Assembly: GCF_001514235.1 (NCBI RefSeq)
Contig: NZ_KQ948945.1
Location: forward strand, 66,134 to 130,133
Source of the DNA: Streptomyces caeruleatus
GTDB taxonomy: Bacteria > Actinomycetota > Actinomycetes > Streptomycetales > Streptomycetaceae
DNA: 64,000 nt
Reading direction: 5' to 3'
Below, piece by piece: positions 16,970 through 24,418 of this stretch. The notes beneath the pieces are model-generated. The model was not told where the DNA came from. It searched no databases and saw only the letters and a program-made list of their open reading frames with translations. Positions within the stretch are counted from its first letter, which is position 1, and each line of letters starts with the position of its first letter. The translations under genes and the position numbers were made by a program.

Positions 16970-17260
16970 CCGCAGCGCCCGAGCGGGTCGCGACGGGCTT
17001 CCATCCGGGGCGCGACGGTCTTCTCAAGGGGGGCGCGCGTGAACATGGGCGCCCCGGGTTCCGTACCTGAGAGTTGTGAAGACCTCGAAAAGTTGAACAA
17101 CGCTCAACTGTTACCTGGCGTAACAGTCGCTAAGGGACAGCACACGCCCCGCCCAGTACGTAGATAACAGCGCAATAACTCAAACGCCGTACCCGTCGGT
17201 ATGGAGCCACTTAGAGTGCGGCAACGGGACCGCCTTCCCGAACCGTTCGGAGTTGCCCCC
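16970..17260. other. Divergent regulatory region between leuS leader and heme-b operon
   Basis: No gene seen. The region contains a 7-bp inverted repeat CTGTTAC/GTAACAG (17108-17126, 5-nt spacer), a possible regulator site for the rightward operon, and AT-richer sequence around 17155-17185 where a promoter would fit. Confidence 0.4.
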
Positions 17261-17380
17261 ATGAACCCTCGTCCCCACACCAGCCCGCCCCCCAGGACGG
17301 ATCTCCCGGCCCGGGGGGCGTCGGTCGCTGACACTCGGTCGCCCATACCCCTCATCGCGTTCTCGGGAGGCATGCCGTGA
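17261..17380 (+). CDS. Candidate 39-aa upstream ORF coupled to the heme-b gene
   Basis: ATG at 17261 with GGAG 8 nt upstream opens a 39-codon frame (MNPRPHTSPPPRTDLPARG at the start) whose TGA overlaps the next gene's GTG start in a GTGA arrangement. The Pro-rich peptide has no recognised domain. Translation of it would carry ribosomes straight into the next start, so it may be a regulatory uORF; coding status is unproven. Confidence 0.4.
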   Translation: MNPRPHTSPPPRTDLPARGASVADTRSPIPLIAFSGGMP

Positions 17381-18654
17381 CGACGGATCCGAACGACAGC
17401 GTGATGGACGACGCCTTCTTGGAGTTCCTCAACTTCGGCGCCGGCGTACTGTCCCTCGTCTGCCTCACCTGCTCGGTGATCTGGGGTCTCGTCGCCCAGG
17501 ACCGGATGATCCTCAACACCCGGCAGCGGCTCATCGCACAGGCCATCCACCGGGTGACCGCCGTGGCGTCGATCGCGTTCCTGCTGGTGCACATCGGTGT
17601 CAAGCTGGCGCTGGACCACGCCAGCCCGATCGCCGCGCTGATCCCCTTCGGCCTTCTCTTCGCCGGCGGCAGCGAGATCCCGGGCAGCGCCTTCCTCGTC
17701 GGCCTGGGCTCCCTGGCCGCCATGCTCATGATCTTCGTCGGCGTCACCGGCGCGCTGCGCAACCGCTTCGCGTCCCCGGCGCCGGTCGCGGCGCGCTGGC
17801 GGGCGATGCACATGCTGGCCTACCCGGCCTGGTGCGCGGCACTGGTCCACGGCCTGTTCGCCGGCCGCCCGGCGAAGACGTTCTTCATGGTGTCCTACGA
17901 GCTGTGCGTCGTCGCGGTCGCCGCCGCCCTCGCCCTGCGCGCGGCACCGCGCCCGTTCAAGCGCAAGGTCGCCGACCGGATCGCCGGGCTCATCGGCAAC
18001 GGCGAGCCCGCGGGCCGCGAGGAACTGGAGGCGAGCAGGGCCCGGTCGTCGGAGTCCCCGCTGCCCGGCTCCGAGGGCAGGGAAAGGCGGTCGAGGCGGG
18101 CCGAACCGACGACGGGATCCCAGCCCCGGGCGACACCCTCCTCCGATCCCCTGTACCAGGCTCCCTCGGCCCAGGCGTCCGGTTCGGGCTTCGCAGCCGC
18201 CTACCGCGCCGTCTCACCCCGTTCCCGCGGGCAACAGCAGTCCTACGCGGCCGACCAGACCGCCCGTATGGACCTGCCCCTGGACATGCAGCCGACGGAG
18301 GCGATCCCCCGCGTGGACGGCGGTGGCAGCACCTCGGGCAGCTGGCCGATCCCGTCCCCGCCGCCCGTGGGCGAGGCGCCCCCGTCGTCCTACGACCCGC
18401 TCAACGACACGGGGTACAACATCCCCGTGTACGACAATTCGGGCGCCCAGGGCTATGGCACCGGCGCCGCGGGCTACGGCTCGAGTGATGTGTACGACAC
18501 CGCTGAGACGAACGCCGTCTTCGGTACGTACAACCAGAACGACACGTACAACAACAGCGGTCCCGCCACTGAATCAATGCCCGGTGCGTCCTACGACTTC
18601 GACGCACCGGGTTCGGGCGAACCTTGGAACACGCCTTCCGGAGGCTTTAAGTGA
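17377..18654 (+). CDS. b-type heme membrane protein (ferric-reductase-like transmembrane domain)
   Basis: A 425-residue protein with about six membrane helices in residues 15-190 and a disordered Ser/Pro/Tyr-rich cytoplasmic tail of about 230 residues. Two helices each carry paired histidines 13-14 residues apart (H58/H72 and H145/H158), the arrangement that ligates two hemes b in ferric reductase, NOX and cytochrome b families. GTG at 17377 has GGGAGG 6 nt upstream. The stop overlaps the next start (GTGA), so it is translationally coupled to the NuoF-ferredoxin gene; together they look like a membrane electron-transfer unit. No FAD/NADPH domain is fused, which is unlike NOX enzymes. Confidence 0.8.
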   Translation: MTTDPNDSVMDDAFLEFLNFGAGVLSLVCLTCSVIWGLVAQDRMILNTRQRLIAQAIHRVTAVASIAFLLVHIGVKLALDHASPIAALIPFGLLFAGGSEIPGSAFLVGLGSLAAMLMIFVGVTGALRNRFASPAPVAARWRAMHMLAYPAWCAALVHGLFAGRPAKTFFMVSYELCVVAVAAALALRAAPRPFKRKVADRIAGLIGNGEPAGREELEASRARSSESPLPGSEGRERRSRRAEPTTGSQPRATPSSDPLYQAPSAQASGSGFAAAYRAVSPRSRGQQQSYAADQTARMDLPLDMQPTEAIPRVDGGGSTSGSWPIPSPPPVGEAPPSSYDPLNDTGYNIPVYDNSGAQGYGTGAAGYGSSDVYDTAETNAVFGTYNQNDTYNNSGPATESMPGASYDFDAPGSGEPWNTPSGGFK

Positions 18655-20264
18655 ACGAGGCCCTGCCCGACGTACCCGAAGTCCGCGTGGTCGGGCTTCC
18701 CCAGCTCACGTCGGGCTTCGACCTTGTCGAGAGACTCGATCTGCCCATGCACCTCAAGGTGCACGGGCCGCTCGAACCGATGGGCGGCGAGCAGCTCGCG
18801 AAGCTCGCCGAGAACATCAATCTGAAGGGCCGCGGCGGAGCGGGCTTCCCCTTCCACAAGAAACTGCGCTCGGTCGCCGAGGCCGCGATCAAGCGCGGTG
18901 TACGGCCGGTCGTGGTCGTCAACGGCAGCGAGGACGAACCCGCTTGCCGCAAGGACACGGTGATGATCAACCGTGCCCCGCATCTCATCCTGGACGGCGC
19001 GCTGCTGTGCGCCGAAGCCCTGGGTGCCCGCACGCTCGTGGTGGGGGTCACCCGGGAATCGACCCAGCGCTCCATGGAGGCCGCCCTCGCCGAACGCGGC
19101 CTCAGCAACAGCCGTCGCTCCGCGCTACGCGCGTTCGTCCAGCGCAACCCGGTCCGCATGGTCACCGGCGCCGCCGCCTCCCTGATCCGCTCGATCGACG
19201 GCGGCCCGGCGATCCCGCCCGGCCGCAAGGTCAGCGCCTCGCAGAACGGCGTCGGCGGCGCCCCGACCCTGCTCTCCAACGCCGAGACGTTCGCCCAGCT
19301 GGCCATCGCCGCCCGCATAGGCCCGGAGCGCTACGGCAACACCGGCCTGTACGACGAGCCGGGCACCGTCATGCTCACGGTCTCCGGCGCGGTCGCCCGC
19401 CCGATGGTCATCGAGGTCCCCACCGGCGTGCCGCTGCGCTACGTCCTCCAGCTCGCCGGCGCCCCGCCCGTCCCGCAGGGCGTGCTGACCGGCGGCTACC
19501 ACGGCAAGTGGATCGACGCCGCGACCGTCAACGAGGCGGTCGTCTCCCGCAACTCCCTGGACGCGGTGGGCGGCGCGCTCGGCGCCGGCGCGATCCTGCC
19601 GATCACTCAGGAGACCTGCCCACTGGGCGAGTCGCTGCGGGTGGCGCAGTGGCTGGCGGAGGAGAGCGCCGGCCAGTGCGGCCCCTGCTATCTCGGTCTA
19701 CCGGCCGCCGCGCGCGGTCTGGAGGACATCCTCAACGGCGGCGGCCCGGCCGCCCTGGAGGCCCTCAAGCAGGTCGCCAAGAACGTGAAGCGGCGCGGCG
19801 CCTGCTCGCACCCGGACGGCTCCGCGATGTTCCTGGAGTCGACCATCAAGGCGTTCACCGACGACCTGGCGGCGCATGTCCTCGGCAACGGCTGCGGACG
19901 GCCCGTGGAGGGCGTTCTGCCGCTCTTCGAGGGCGGCAGGGCCCCGTCGGGTATCCCGGGCGGTGCCGAGTCGGAGGAGAACGGCCCCAGCAGGCAGAAG
20001 ATCTACGTCGACTGGACGCTGTGCCGCGGCCACGGCCTGTGCGCGGACATCCTCCCGGAGGTCTTCCAACTGGGCGCCGACGGCTTCCCGACCGTCGCCC
20101 AGGCGAAGGTCCCGCGCTACGCCGAGGCCAAGGCCCTGCGCGCGGTACGCCGTTGCCCCGCCCTCGCCCTGCGCATCGAGGAGGACACCCGCGCGGGTGC
20201 CCCCTCCCGCAACAACCTGCCGGTCCTCTCCCAGGGCCGCGGCAGGCGCGCGCTGGGCCGCTGA
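18651..20264 (+). CDS. NuoF-like flavoprotein fused to a 3Fe-4S ferredoxin
   Basis: A 537-residue fusion. Residues 50-330 resemble the FMN/NADH-binding module of complex I subunit NuoF: GRGGAGFPFHKK at 60, NGSEDEPACRKD at 91. The iron-sulfur module follows, with ESAGQCGPC (338-346) and C385. The usual ESCGKCxPC has lost its first Cys (Ala340), leaving three candidate ligands. The C-terminal domain has C458, C464 and C502 in the CRGHGLC...CP pattern of [3Fe-4S] P450-type ferredoxins. Its GTG overlaps the upstream stop and has GGAGG at 18640-18644. Predicted to pass electrons from NAD(P)H to the b-heme partner; the acceptor is unknown. Confidence 0.8.
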   Translation: MNEALPDVPEVRVVGLPQLTSGFDLVERLDLPMHLKVHGPLEPMGGEQLAKLAENINLKGRGGAGFPFHKKLRSVAEAAIKRGVRPVVVVNGSEDEPACRKDTVMINRAPHLILDGALLCAEALGARTLVVGVTRESTQRSMEAALAERGLSNSRRSALRAFVQRNPVRMVTGAAASLIRSIDGGPAIPPGRKVSASQNGVGGAPTLLSNAETFAQLAIAARIGPERYGNTGLYDEPGTVMLTVSGAVARPMVIEVPTGVPLRYVLQLAGAPPVPQGVLTGGYHGKWIDAATVNEAVVSRNSLDAVGGALGAGAILPITQETCPLGESLRVAQWLAEESAGQCGPCYLGLPAAARGLEDILNGGGPAALEALKQVAKNVKRRGACSHPDGSAMFLESTIKAFTDDLAAHVLGNGCGRPVEGVLPLFEGGRAPSGIPGGAESEENGPSRQKIYVDWTLCRGHGLCADILPEVFQLGADGFPTVAQAKVPRYAEAKALRAVRRCPALALRIEEDTRAGAPSRNNLPVLSQGRGRRALGR

Positions 20265-20286
20265 GACCGAGGGCGGGCAGATGCCC

Positions 20287-20320
20287 GTTGAGGGGCCGTC
20301 AAACAGGACGGCCCCTCAAC
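20287..20320 (+). terminator. Terminator of the heme-b/NuoF operon
   Basis: A 14-bp perfect stem (20287-20300 with 20307-20320) and 6-nt loop, 23 bp beyond the stop. Confidence 0.85.
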
Positions 20321-20351
20321 TGCCGCCGAACCCAGAGGCCTTCGCAACGAA

Positions 20352-20389
20352 AAAAGATCCCGCCGGGTCGATCGACCCGGCGGGATCTT
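20352..20389 (-). terminator. Palindromic terminator of first tRNA-Ala
   Basis: A 36-bp perfect palindrome (20354-20389) five bases beyond the tRNA 3' end, followed on the minus strand by a run of T (A-run at 20351-20355). Confidence 0.85.
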
Positions 20390-20393
20390 ACTG

Positions 20394-20466
20394 TGGAGCT
20401 AAGGAGAATTGAACTCCTGACCTCCTGCATGCCATGCAGGCGCTCTACCAACTGAGCTATAGCCCC
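20394..20466 (-). tRNA. tRNA-Ala (anticodon GGC)
   Basis: A 73-nt cloverleaf: acceptor GGGGCTA/TAGCTCC, D-arm with AGCTCAGTTGGTAGAGC, anticodon stem CCTGC/GCAGG with loop ATGGCAT (anticodon GGC), and TPsiC loop GTTCAATTC. The discriminator is A and no CCA is encoded. A likely promoter (TTGGTG, 18 bp, TAATGT) lies upstream at 20505-20534. Identical to the copy at 21252-21324. Confidence 0.97.
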
Positions 20467-20504
20467 TTGCTTTGGTCCGCCCGGTTTCCCCGGCGGCGAC
20501 GCCA

Positions 20505-20534
20505 ACATTACCGGTCCACCTGGTGCAGCACCAA
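20505..20534 (-). promoter_or_regulatory. Promoter of first tRNA-Ala
   Basis: TTGGTG (20529-20534) and TAATGT (20505-20510) on the minus strand with an 18-bp spacer, placing the start about 30 nt before the mature tRNA. Confidence 0.6.
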
Positions 20535-20575
20535 ATCGTTTCCCGTGCGGTCCGATACGGATGCTTATGTCCGGT

Positions 20576-20809
20576 TCAAGCCGTGACGAAGGAATAGAAA
20601 CGCTTGAGCGTGCAGTGCTCTTCGAGGAGACGGCCGTAGATCGGTTCGCCCTCGAGTTCACGGTAGGTCTCGATCGGGTCGCCTTTTATGATCAGCGCCC
20701 GCGCGCATTCCTCGCACCAGTACTGGTAGTCGGGGTTCACGGGTTCCATGTCGCGGACGATCGGTGTTCCGCTGCCGCACCAGTCGCACTTTCGCCTGTG
20801 TGCACCCAT
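20576..20809 (-). CDS. Small zinc-finger-like protein (77 aa)
   Basis: A 77-residue protein with two CxxC knuckles, CDWCG near residue 8 and CEEC near residue 32, which could bind one zinc, followed by a charged helical tail. It starts at ATG 20809, three bases after the TGA of the upstream zinc-ribbon gene, with GGAG 8 nt upstream inside that gene, so the two are translationally coupled. No named family recognised. Both lie between two identical tRNA-Ala genes on the same strand. DNA, RNA or protein binding are all possible. Confidence 0.7.
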   Translation of the reverse strand: MGAHRRKCDWCGSGTPIVRDMEPVNPDYQYWCEECARALIIKGDPIETYRELEGEPIYGRLLEEHCTLKRFYSFVTA

Positions 20810-20812
20810 CGA

Positions 20813-20986
20813 TCAGCTCCAGCTGTGGCCGCAGGCCGTGCACACGTAGGAAACTCCGCCGTTGTCGCCAAGAAGCTGGGCGACATGGACGGAGCCGCAG
20901 GAAGGGCAGCTGAGGCGGGTGATCGTATCCCGTGTCAAAGCTGCTTCGAGGAGGCCACCGACCTCCTCGAGGATGCTCGCAGGCAT
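20813..20986 (-). CDS. Zinc-ribbon mini-protein (57 aa)
   Basis: A 57-codon ORF: N-terminal helix MPASILEEVGGLLEAAL, then a zinc ribbon made of CPSCG and CTACG knuckles 20 residues apart. A clear ribosome site (GGGAGGGAG) sits 5-6 nt before the ATG. The knuckle spacing and size match transcription-factor-like or rubredoxin-type zinc ribbons. It is directly upstream of the second zinc-finger-like gene (3-bp gap), suggesting a shared function. The gene is short but codon use and ribosome site are convincing. Confidence 0.7.
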   Translation of the reverse strand: MPASILEEVGGLLEAALTRDTITRLSCPSCGSVHVAQLLGDNGGVSYVCTACGHSWS

Positions 20987-21204
20987 CACTACTCCCTCCC
21001 GTCGGGCCGCGCTCCCTTCCGGCCGTTTGATTCTGCCACGGCCGGACCAATACGGTCAGCGACGCCTCAGTACCAGTCCGGACACAGCAGCCTTCGCCGC
21101 CGTACGGACCGTGCGGTCCCGCACCCCCAAGCGCCTCCTGAGAGGTATACGCCCGCGAGGCCCTAGTCACTCAAGCCGGACCCGAACACTTTGGCGGATA
21201 CCAG

Positions 21205-21239
21205 AAGATCCCGCCGATCGAAGCGATCGGCGGGATCTT
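21205..21239 (-). terminator. Hairpin after second tRNA-Ala
   Basis: A 16-bp stem (21205-21220 with 21224-21239) with a 3-nt loop, 12 bases past the tRNA 3' end. It shares the GATCCCGCCG core with the hairpin of the first copy, showing that the terminator region was duplicated along with the tRNA. Confidence 0.8.
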
Positions 21240-21251
21240 GTTGTCTCGCTG

Positions 21252-21324
21252 TGGAGCTAAGGAGAATTGAACTCCTGACCTCCTGCATGCCATGCAGGCG
21301 CTCTACCAACTGAGCTATAGCCCC
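21252..21324 (-). tRNA. tRNA-Ala (anticodon GGC), second copy
   Basis: Identical in sequence to the tRNA at 20394-20466: same arms, anticodon loop ATGGCAT and discriminator A, no encoded CCA. The two copies are 858 bp apart in the same orientation. Upstream lies the terminator of the phosphatase gene (21354-21376), so a separate promoter is likely, possibly with TAAAGT at about 21386-21391 as the -10. Confidence 0.97.
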
Positions 21325-21353
21325 TGGTCCCACGTGGCGGAGCCACATGGTGT

Positions 21354-21376
21354 TTCGCCCCGCTCGGCGGGGCGAA
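21354..21376 (-). terminator. Terminator of the rsfS-phosphatase operon
   Basis: A 10-bp perfect stem TTCGCCCCGC/GCGGGGCGAA with a 3-nt loop, about 70 bp beyond the phosphatase stop. Confidence 0.8.
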
Positions 21377-21443
21377 CAAGAAGAACTTTAGCCTGCGACC
21401 TGCCAGAAAGTGAAATCCGGACCGGCGTCAGTCGTCGTCGGTG

Positions 21444-22109
21444 TCAGTCGTCGTCGCCGAGGACCGGCTCCGGCAGGGTGCCGGCGTTGTGCTCCAGCAG
21501 ACGCCAGCCGCGGGCGCCCTCGCCGAGGACGGACCAGCAGCAGTTGGAGAGGCCGCCGAGGCTCTCCCAGGACCGGGGTTCCAGGCCGATGAGGCGCCCG
21601 ATGGTCGTACGGATCGTGCCGCCGTGGCTGACCACGACGAGCGTGCCGTTGTCGGGGAGCTTCTCGGCGTGCCGCAGGACCACGGGGGCGGCGCGGTCGG
21701 CGACCTCGGTCTCCAGTTCGCCGCCACCGCGGCGCACCGGCTCGCCGCGCTTCCATGCCGCGTACTCCTCGCCGTACCGCTCGATGATCTCCTCGTGCGT
21801 CAGGCCCTGCCAGGTGCCCGCGTAGGTCTCGCGCAGGGCCTCGTCGTGCGTCACCTCCAGGGCGGTGAGCGCGGCCAGCTCGGCGGCCGTGCGGGAGGCG
21901 CGCTGGAGGTCGGAGGCGATGATCGCGTCCGGCTTGAGACCGGCGAGGAGGCGGGCGGCGCGGCGGGCCTGGGCGAGGCCGGCCTCGGTGAGGGCGACGT
22001 CCGTGGTGCCCTGGAAGCGACGCTCCACGTTCCACGAGGTCTGGCCGTGCCGCCACAGGATGACGCGGCGGCCCGGCCTGCCGGTGGGCACCTCGTCGGT
22101 GGTGCTCAT
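21444..22109 (-). CDS. Histidine phosphatase (phosphoglycerate-mutase-like)
   Basis: A 221-residue member of the histidine phosphatase superfamily. The phospho-acceptor motif LWRHGQTSWN is near residue 20, the second arginine and acid lie in SDLQRASRTAAEL, the acid-base Glu in LRETYAGTWQGLTHEE, and the second His in VVVSHGGTIR. It is annotated in many genomes as phosphoglycerate mutase, but sequence of this class more often indicates a broad or phosphoserine/RNA-end phosphatase. ATG at 22109 overlaps the rsfS stop (ATGA), so it is co-translated with rsfS. Confidence 0.9.
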   Translation of the reverse strand: MSTTDEVPTGRPGRRVILWRHGQTSWNVERRFQGTTDVALTEAGLAQARRAARLLAGLKPDAIIASDLQRASRTAAELAALTALEVTHDEALRETYAGTWQGLTHEEIIERYGEEYAAWKRGEPVRRGGGELETEVADRAAPVVLRHAEKLPDNGTLVVVSHGGTIRTTIGRLIGLEPRSWESLGGLSNCCWSVLGEGARGWRLLEHNAGTLPEPVLGDDD

Positions 22110-22552
22110 CGCCACTCACCGCCCAGCTCGGCCGCTTCCTCGGCGGCCTGGAGCTTGGCGTGCTCCGCGGCCTTGCCGCGGGTGGCCTTGGCGTCCTCGG
22201 GCAGGTCGAGCTCGGGGCAGTCCTTCCACAGCCGCTCCAGGGCGTAGAAGACGCGCTCCTCGCTGTGCTGGACGTGGACGACGATGTCGACGTAGTCGAG
22301 CAGCACCCAGCGGGCCTCGCGGTCGCCCTCGCGGCGCACCGGCTTGGCGCCGAGCTCCTTCTGGAGCCGCTCCTCGATCTCGTCGACGATCGACTTGACC
22401 TGGCGGTCGTTGGGCGCGGAGGCCAGCAGGAAGGCGTCCGTGATCGACAGTACGTCGCTGACGTCGTAGGCGATGATGTCGTGCGCGAGCTTGTCGGCGG
22501 CGGCCTGGGCGGCGGTGTTGACGAGCTCGAGGGAACGGTCGGTAGCGGTCAC
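22106..22552 (-). CDS. rsfS: Ribosome silencing factor RsfS (Iojap/DUF143)
   Basis: Binds ribosomal protein uL14 and blocks subunit joining under starvation. The 148-residue product contains the family block HDIIAYDVSDVLSITDAFLLAS and the RWVLLDYVDIVVHVQHSEER segment, followed by an Ala/Glu-rich tail. GTG at 22552 is chosen by conservation of VTATDRSLELVN; no strong ribosome site is seen. Operon order LCP gene, rsfS, phosphatase; nadD is a near neighbour, as is usual for rsfS. Confidence 0.96.
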   Translation of the reverse strand: MTATDRSLELVNTAAQAAADKLAHDIIAYDVSDVLSITDAFLLASAPNDRQVKSIVDEIEERLQKELGAKPVRREGDREARWVLLDYVDIVVHVQHSEERVFYALERLWKDCPELDLPEDAKATRGKAAEHAKLQAAEEAAELGGEWR

Positions 22553-22676
22553 TACAAGGCTTTCGGTCGGCGGGCACTTGGCTTCAATCGACCTCAAGGG
22601 TCTCACGGACCAGTGACAACACCCCACGTGATTACCGGCTCACGTGGGGTGGCCTGCGGTTTTGTGCAGGCTGGGG

Positions 22677-24392
22677 TTACGAGGACGACGGCTTGTAGTC
22701 CTGGCCGAGCACCACCGAGACATCCGCGTTCCCGGACACATCGCCCTTCGTGACGGCGTCGGCGGACAGTCCGAGTGTCTTGGCGACCTCGGTGGCGTCG
22801 GCCTTGTCGGCGGCGTCGGCGTAGACGACCTCGGACGTGGCCTCGGCGGAGGCGGTGCCGCCCTCCAGGAAGGTGAAGCCGCCGTTCAGCAGCACCACGC
22901 GGGCCTTCTCGGTGTTGTCCTTGACGCCGCTGGCGTTACGGATGGACACGCGGACCGCGGCGTCCTTGTCGGGGCTCTTGGCGGTGCCGCCGAGGACGTT
23001 CTTGACGACACTGGCGCTCGCCTCGGCGCTGAGGGTGCCGTCGGTCTGGACGGGCAGCATGGCCGTCTTGTAGTCGCCGCCCTTGGCGAGCTCGGCGAGC
23101 TTGGCGAGGAAGGCGCCGAGGTCCTTGTCGGTCAGGGGCGGCTCGATGATCATGCCCAGCGTCTGCACGGTGACGGTGGCGCCCTGGGTGTCCGAGGTCA
23201 GCTTGCGCAGCGTGGCCTGCATGACCTGCCCGAACCGCTCCAGCTGCGCGTTCTGCGCCTCGCCCGAGCCCTGGTAGGTGGCGTAGGCGACGGCCATCTT
23301 GCCGCTGAGGGTCTGGCCCTTGCCCTTGCGGACGAGGGGCGCGCTGCCCTTGGCCTTGGCGTCCGGGTCGGGCACGTCGGCGTTGGTGTCGACCTCGATG
23401 TTGCCGACCAGGTCGACGAGGTTCTGCAGATACGGGGTGTCCAGCCGCCAGGTGCCCTGGATCTGGGTGCCGAGGACGGTGTCGATCGAGTCGCGCGTCC
23501 CGGAGGAGCCGTCGTCGTCGACCGACTTGGCCAGGGTGGTCGTGCCGTCGTCGCCGGTCAGGGCGAGGGAGTTCGGCAGCAGGACGGTGGTGCCCTGGTT
23601 GGTGGTGGTGTTGTCGACGAGCAGCGCCGTGGAGGTGCCGCCCTTCGCGGTGTTGTGCAGATGGACGACGATCACGTCACGCTTCTGGGCGCCCACGGCT
23701 GTCGCCGTGCCCTCCTTGCTGTCGCTCGACGACAGACCGGGCAGCTTCCCGGCGTACCAGAGGTAGCCGGCGCCGCCGGCCGCGACGACCGCCAGGACGA
23801 CCACGAGGGCGATCACACGCGCGCGTGCCCGTCGCCGGGCCTCCTCGCGGCGCTCGGTGCGGTTCTCGGTGAACTTCAGCCAGTCGATGACGTCCTCGGA
23901 GTCCCCGTCGGGCTCCTCGACGAACGCGAACTGCTCGGTGCGGTACTCCCGGTCGCCCCGTTCCTGGGGCTGTGGCTGCGGGTGCGGTTCCTCGACCGGT
24001 CCGGCCTGCTGCGGGATGTAGGCGGTCTGCTCGGCGACCCGGTGCTGCTGTCCGCTGGTGGCGGTTCGGCCATACGGGTCGTACGGCGGCGAGTGCGCGC
24101 CGGCCTGCTGGGGGTGCGTGCCGGTGCCGTACGGGTCGTAGGACGGCGTGGGCGGCTGCTGGCCGGTGTCGCCGGTCCCGTAGGGGTCGTACGGCGGGAC
24201 CGGCTGCTGCCTGCCGGTCGCGTACGGGTCGTAGCCGTAGCCCTGCTGTGCGTACGGGTCGTACTGGTGCTGGGGTGGCTGCTGCTGCGCCGGGATCTGC
24301 CGGTAGACCGGCTGCCCGTACTCGTCGTAGCCGACGAGTTCGTACTGGTCGGCCTCGTATCCCGCGGCCCCCGCGTCGTATCGGTCGTTCAC
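22677..24392 (-). CDS. LCP-family (LytR-CpsA-Psr) membrane protein with degenerate catalytic motifs
   Basis: A 571-residue protein related to the enzymes that attach wall polymers to peptidoglycan. Residues 1-185 are disordered with repeats YDPYAQQG, YDPYATG, YDPYGTG; a membrane helix (VIALVVVLAVVAAGGAGYLWYA) follows near 188, then an extracytoplasmic LCP-like domain (about 225-440) and a LytR C-terminal domain (about 470-570). The PRD/T-S type signature appears as LLPNSL, and the usual Arg-rich RxRxxD region reads YQGSGEAQNAQLERF, so several phosphate-binding arginines are missing. GTG at 24392 has GAGAGG 10 nt upstream. May be catalytically altered or a non-enzymatic partner. Confidence 0.85.
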   Translation of the reverse strand: MNDRYDAGAAGYEADQYELVGYDEYGQPVYRQIPAQQQPPQHQYDPYAQQGYGYDPYATGRQQPVPPYDPYGTGDTGQQPPTPSYDPYGTGTHPQQAGAHSPPYDPYGRTATSGQQHRVAEQTAYIPQQAGPVEEPHPQPQPQERGDREYRTEQFAFVEEPDGDSEDVIDWLKFTENRTERREEARRRARARVIALVVVLAVVAAGGAGYLWYAGKLPGLSSSDSKEGTATAVGAQKRDVIVVHLHNTAKGGTSTALLVDNTTTNQGTTVLLPNSLALTGDDGTTTLAKSVDDDGSSGTRDSIDTVLGTQIQGTWRLDTPYLQNLVDLVGNIEVDTNADVPDPDAKAKGSAPLVRKGKGQTLSGKMAVAYATYQGSGEAQNAQLERFGQVMQATLRKLTSDTQGATVTVQTLGMIIEPPLTDKDLGAFLAKLAELAKGGDYKTAMLPVQTDGTLSAEASASVVKNVLGGTAKSPDKDAAVRVSIRNASGVKDNTEKARVVLLNGGFTFLEGGTASAEATSEVVYADAADKADATEVAKTLGLSADAVTKGDVSGNADVSVVLGQDYKPSSS

Positions 24393-24418
24393 CGGTCGCC
24401 CCTCTCGGCTCACTCGCC

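Noticed and set aside
16787..16970. T-box riboswitch for leuS
   Set aside because: I could not find a T-box sequence or specifier loop; a leader peptide with Leu codons explains the terminator better.
20576..21170. Alternative plus-strand frames between the two tRNA genes
   Set aside because: The minus-strand zinc-knuckle genes have clear ribosome sites and Cys motifs; the plus frames are shadows.
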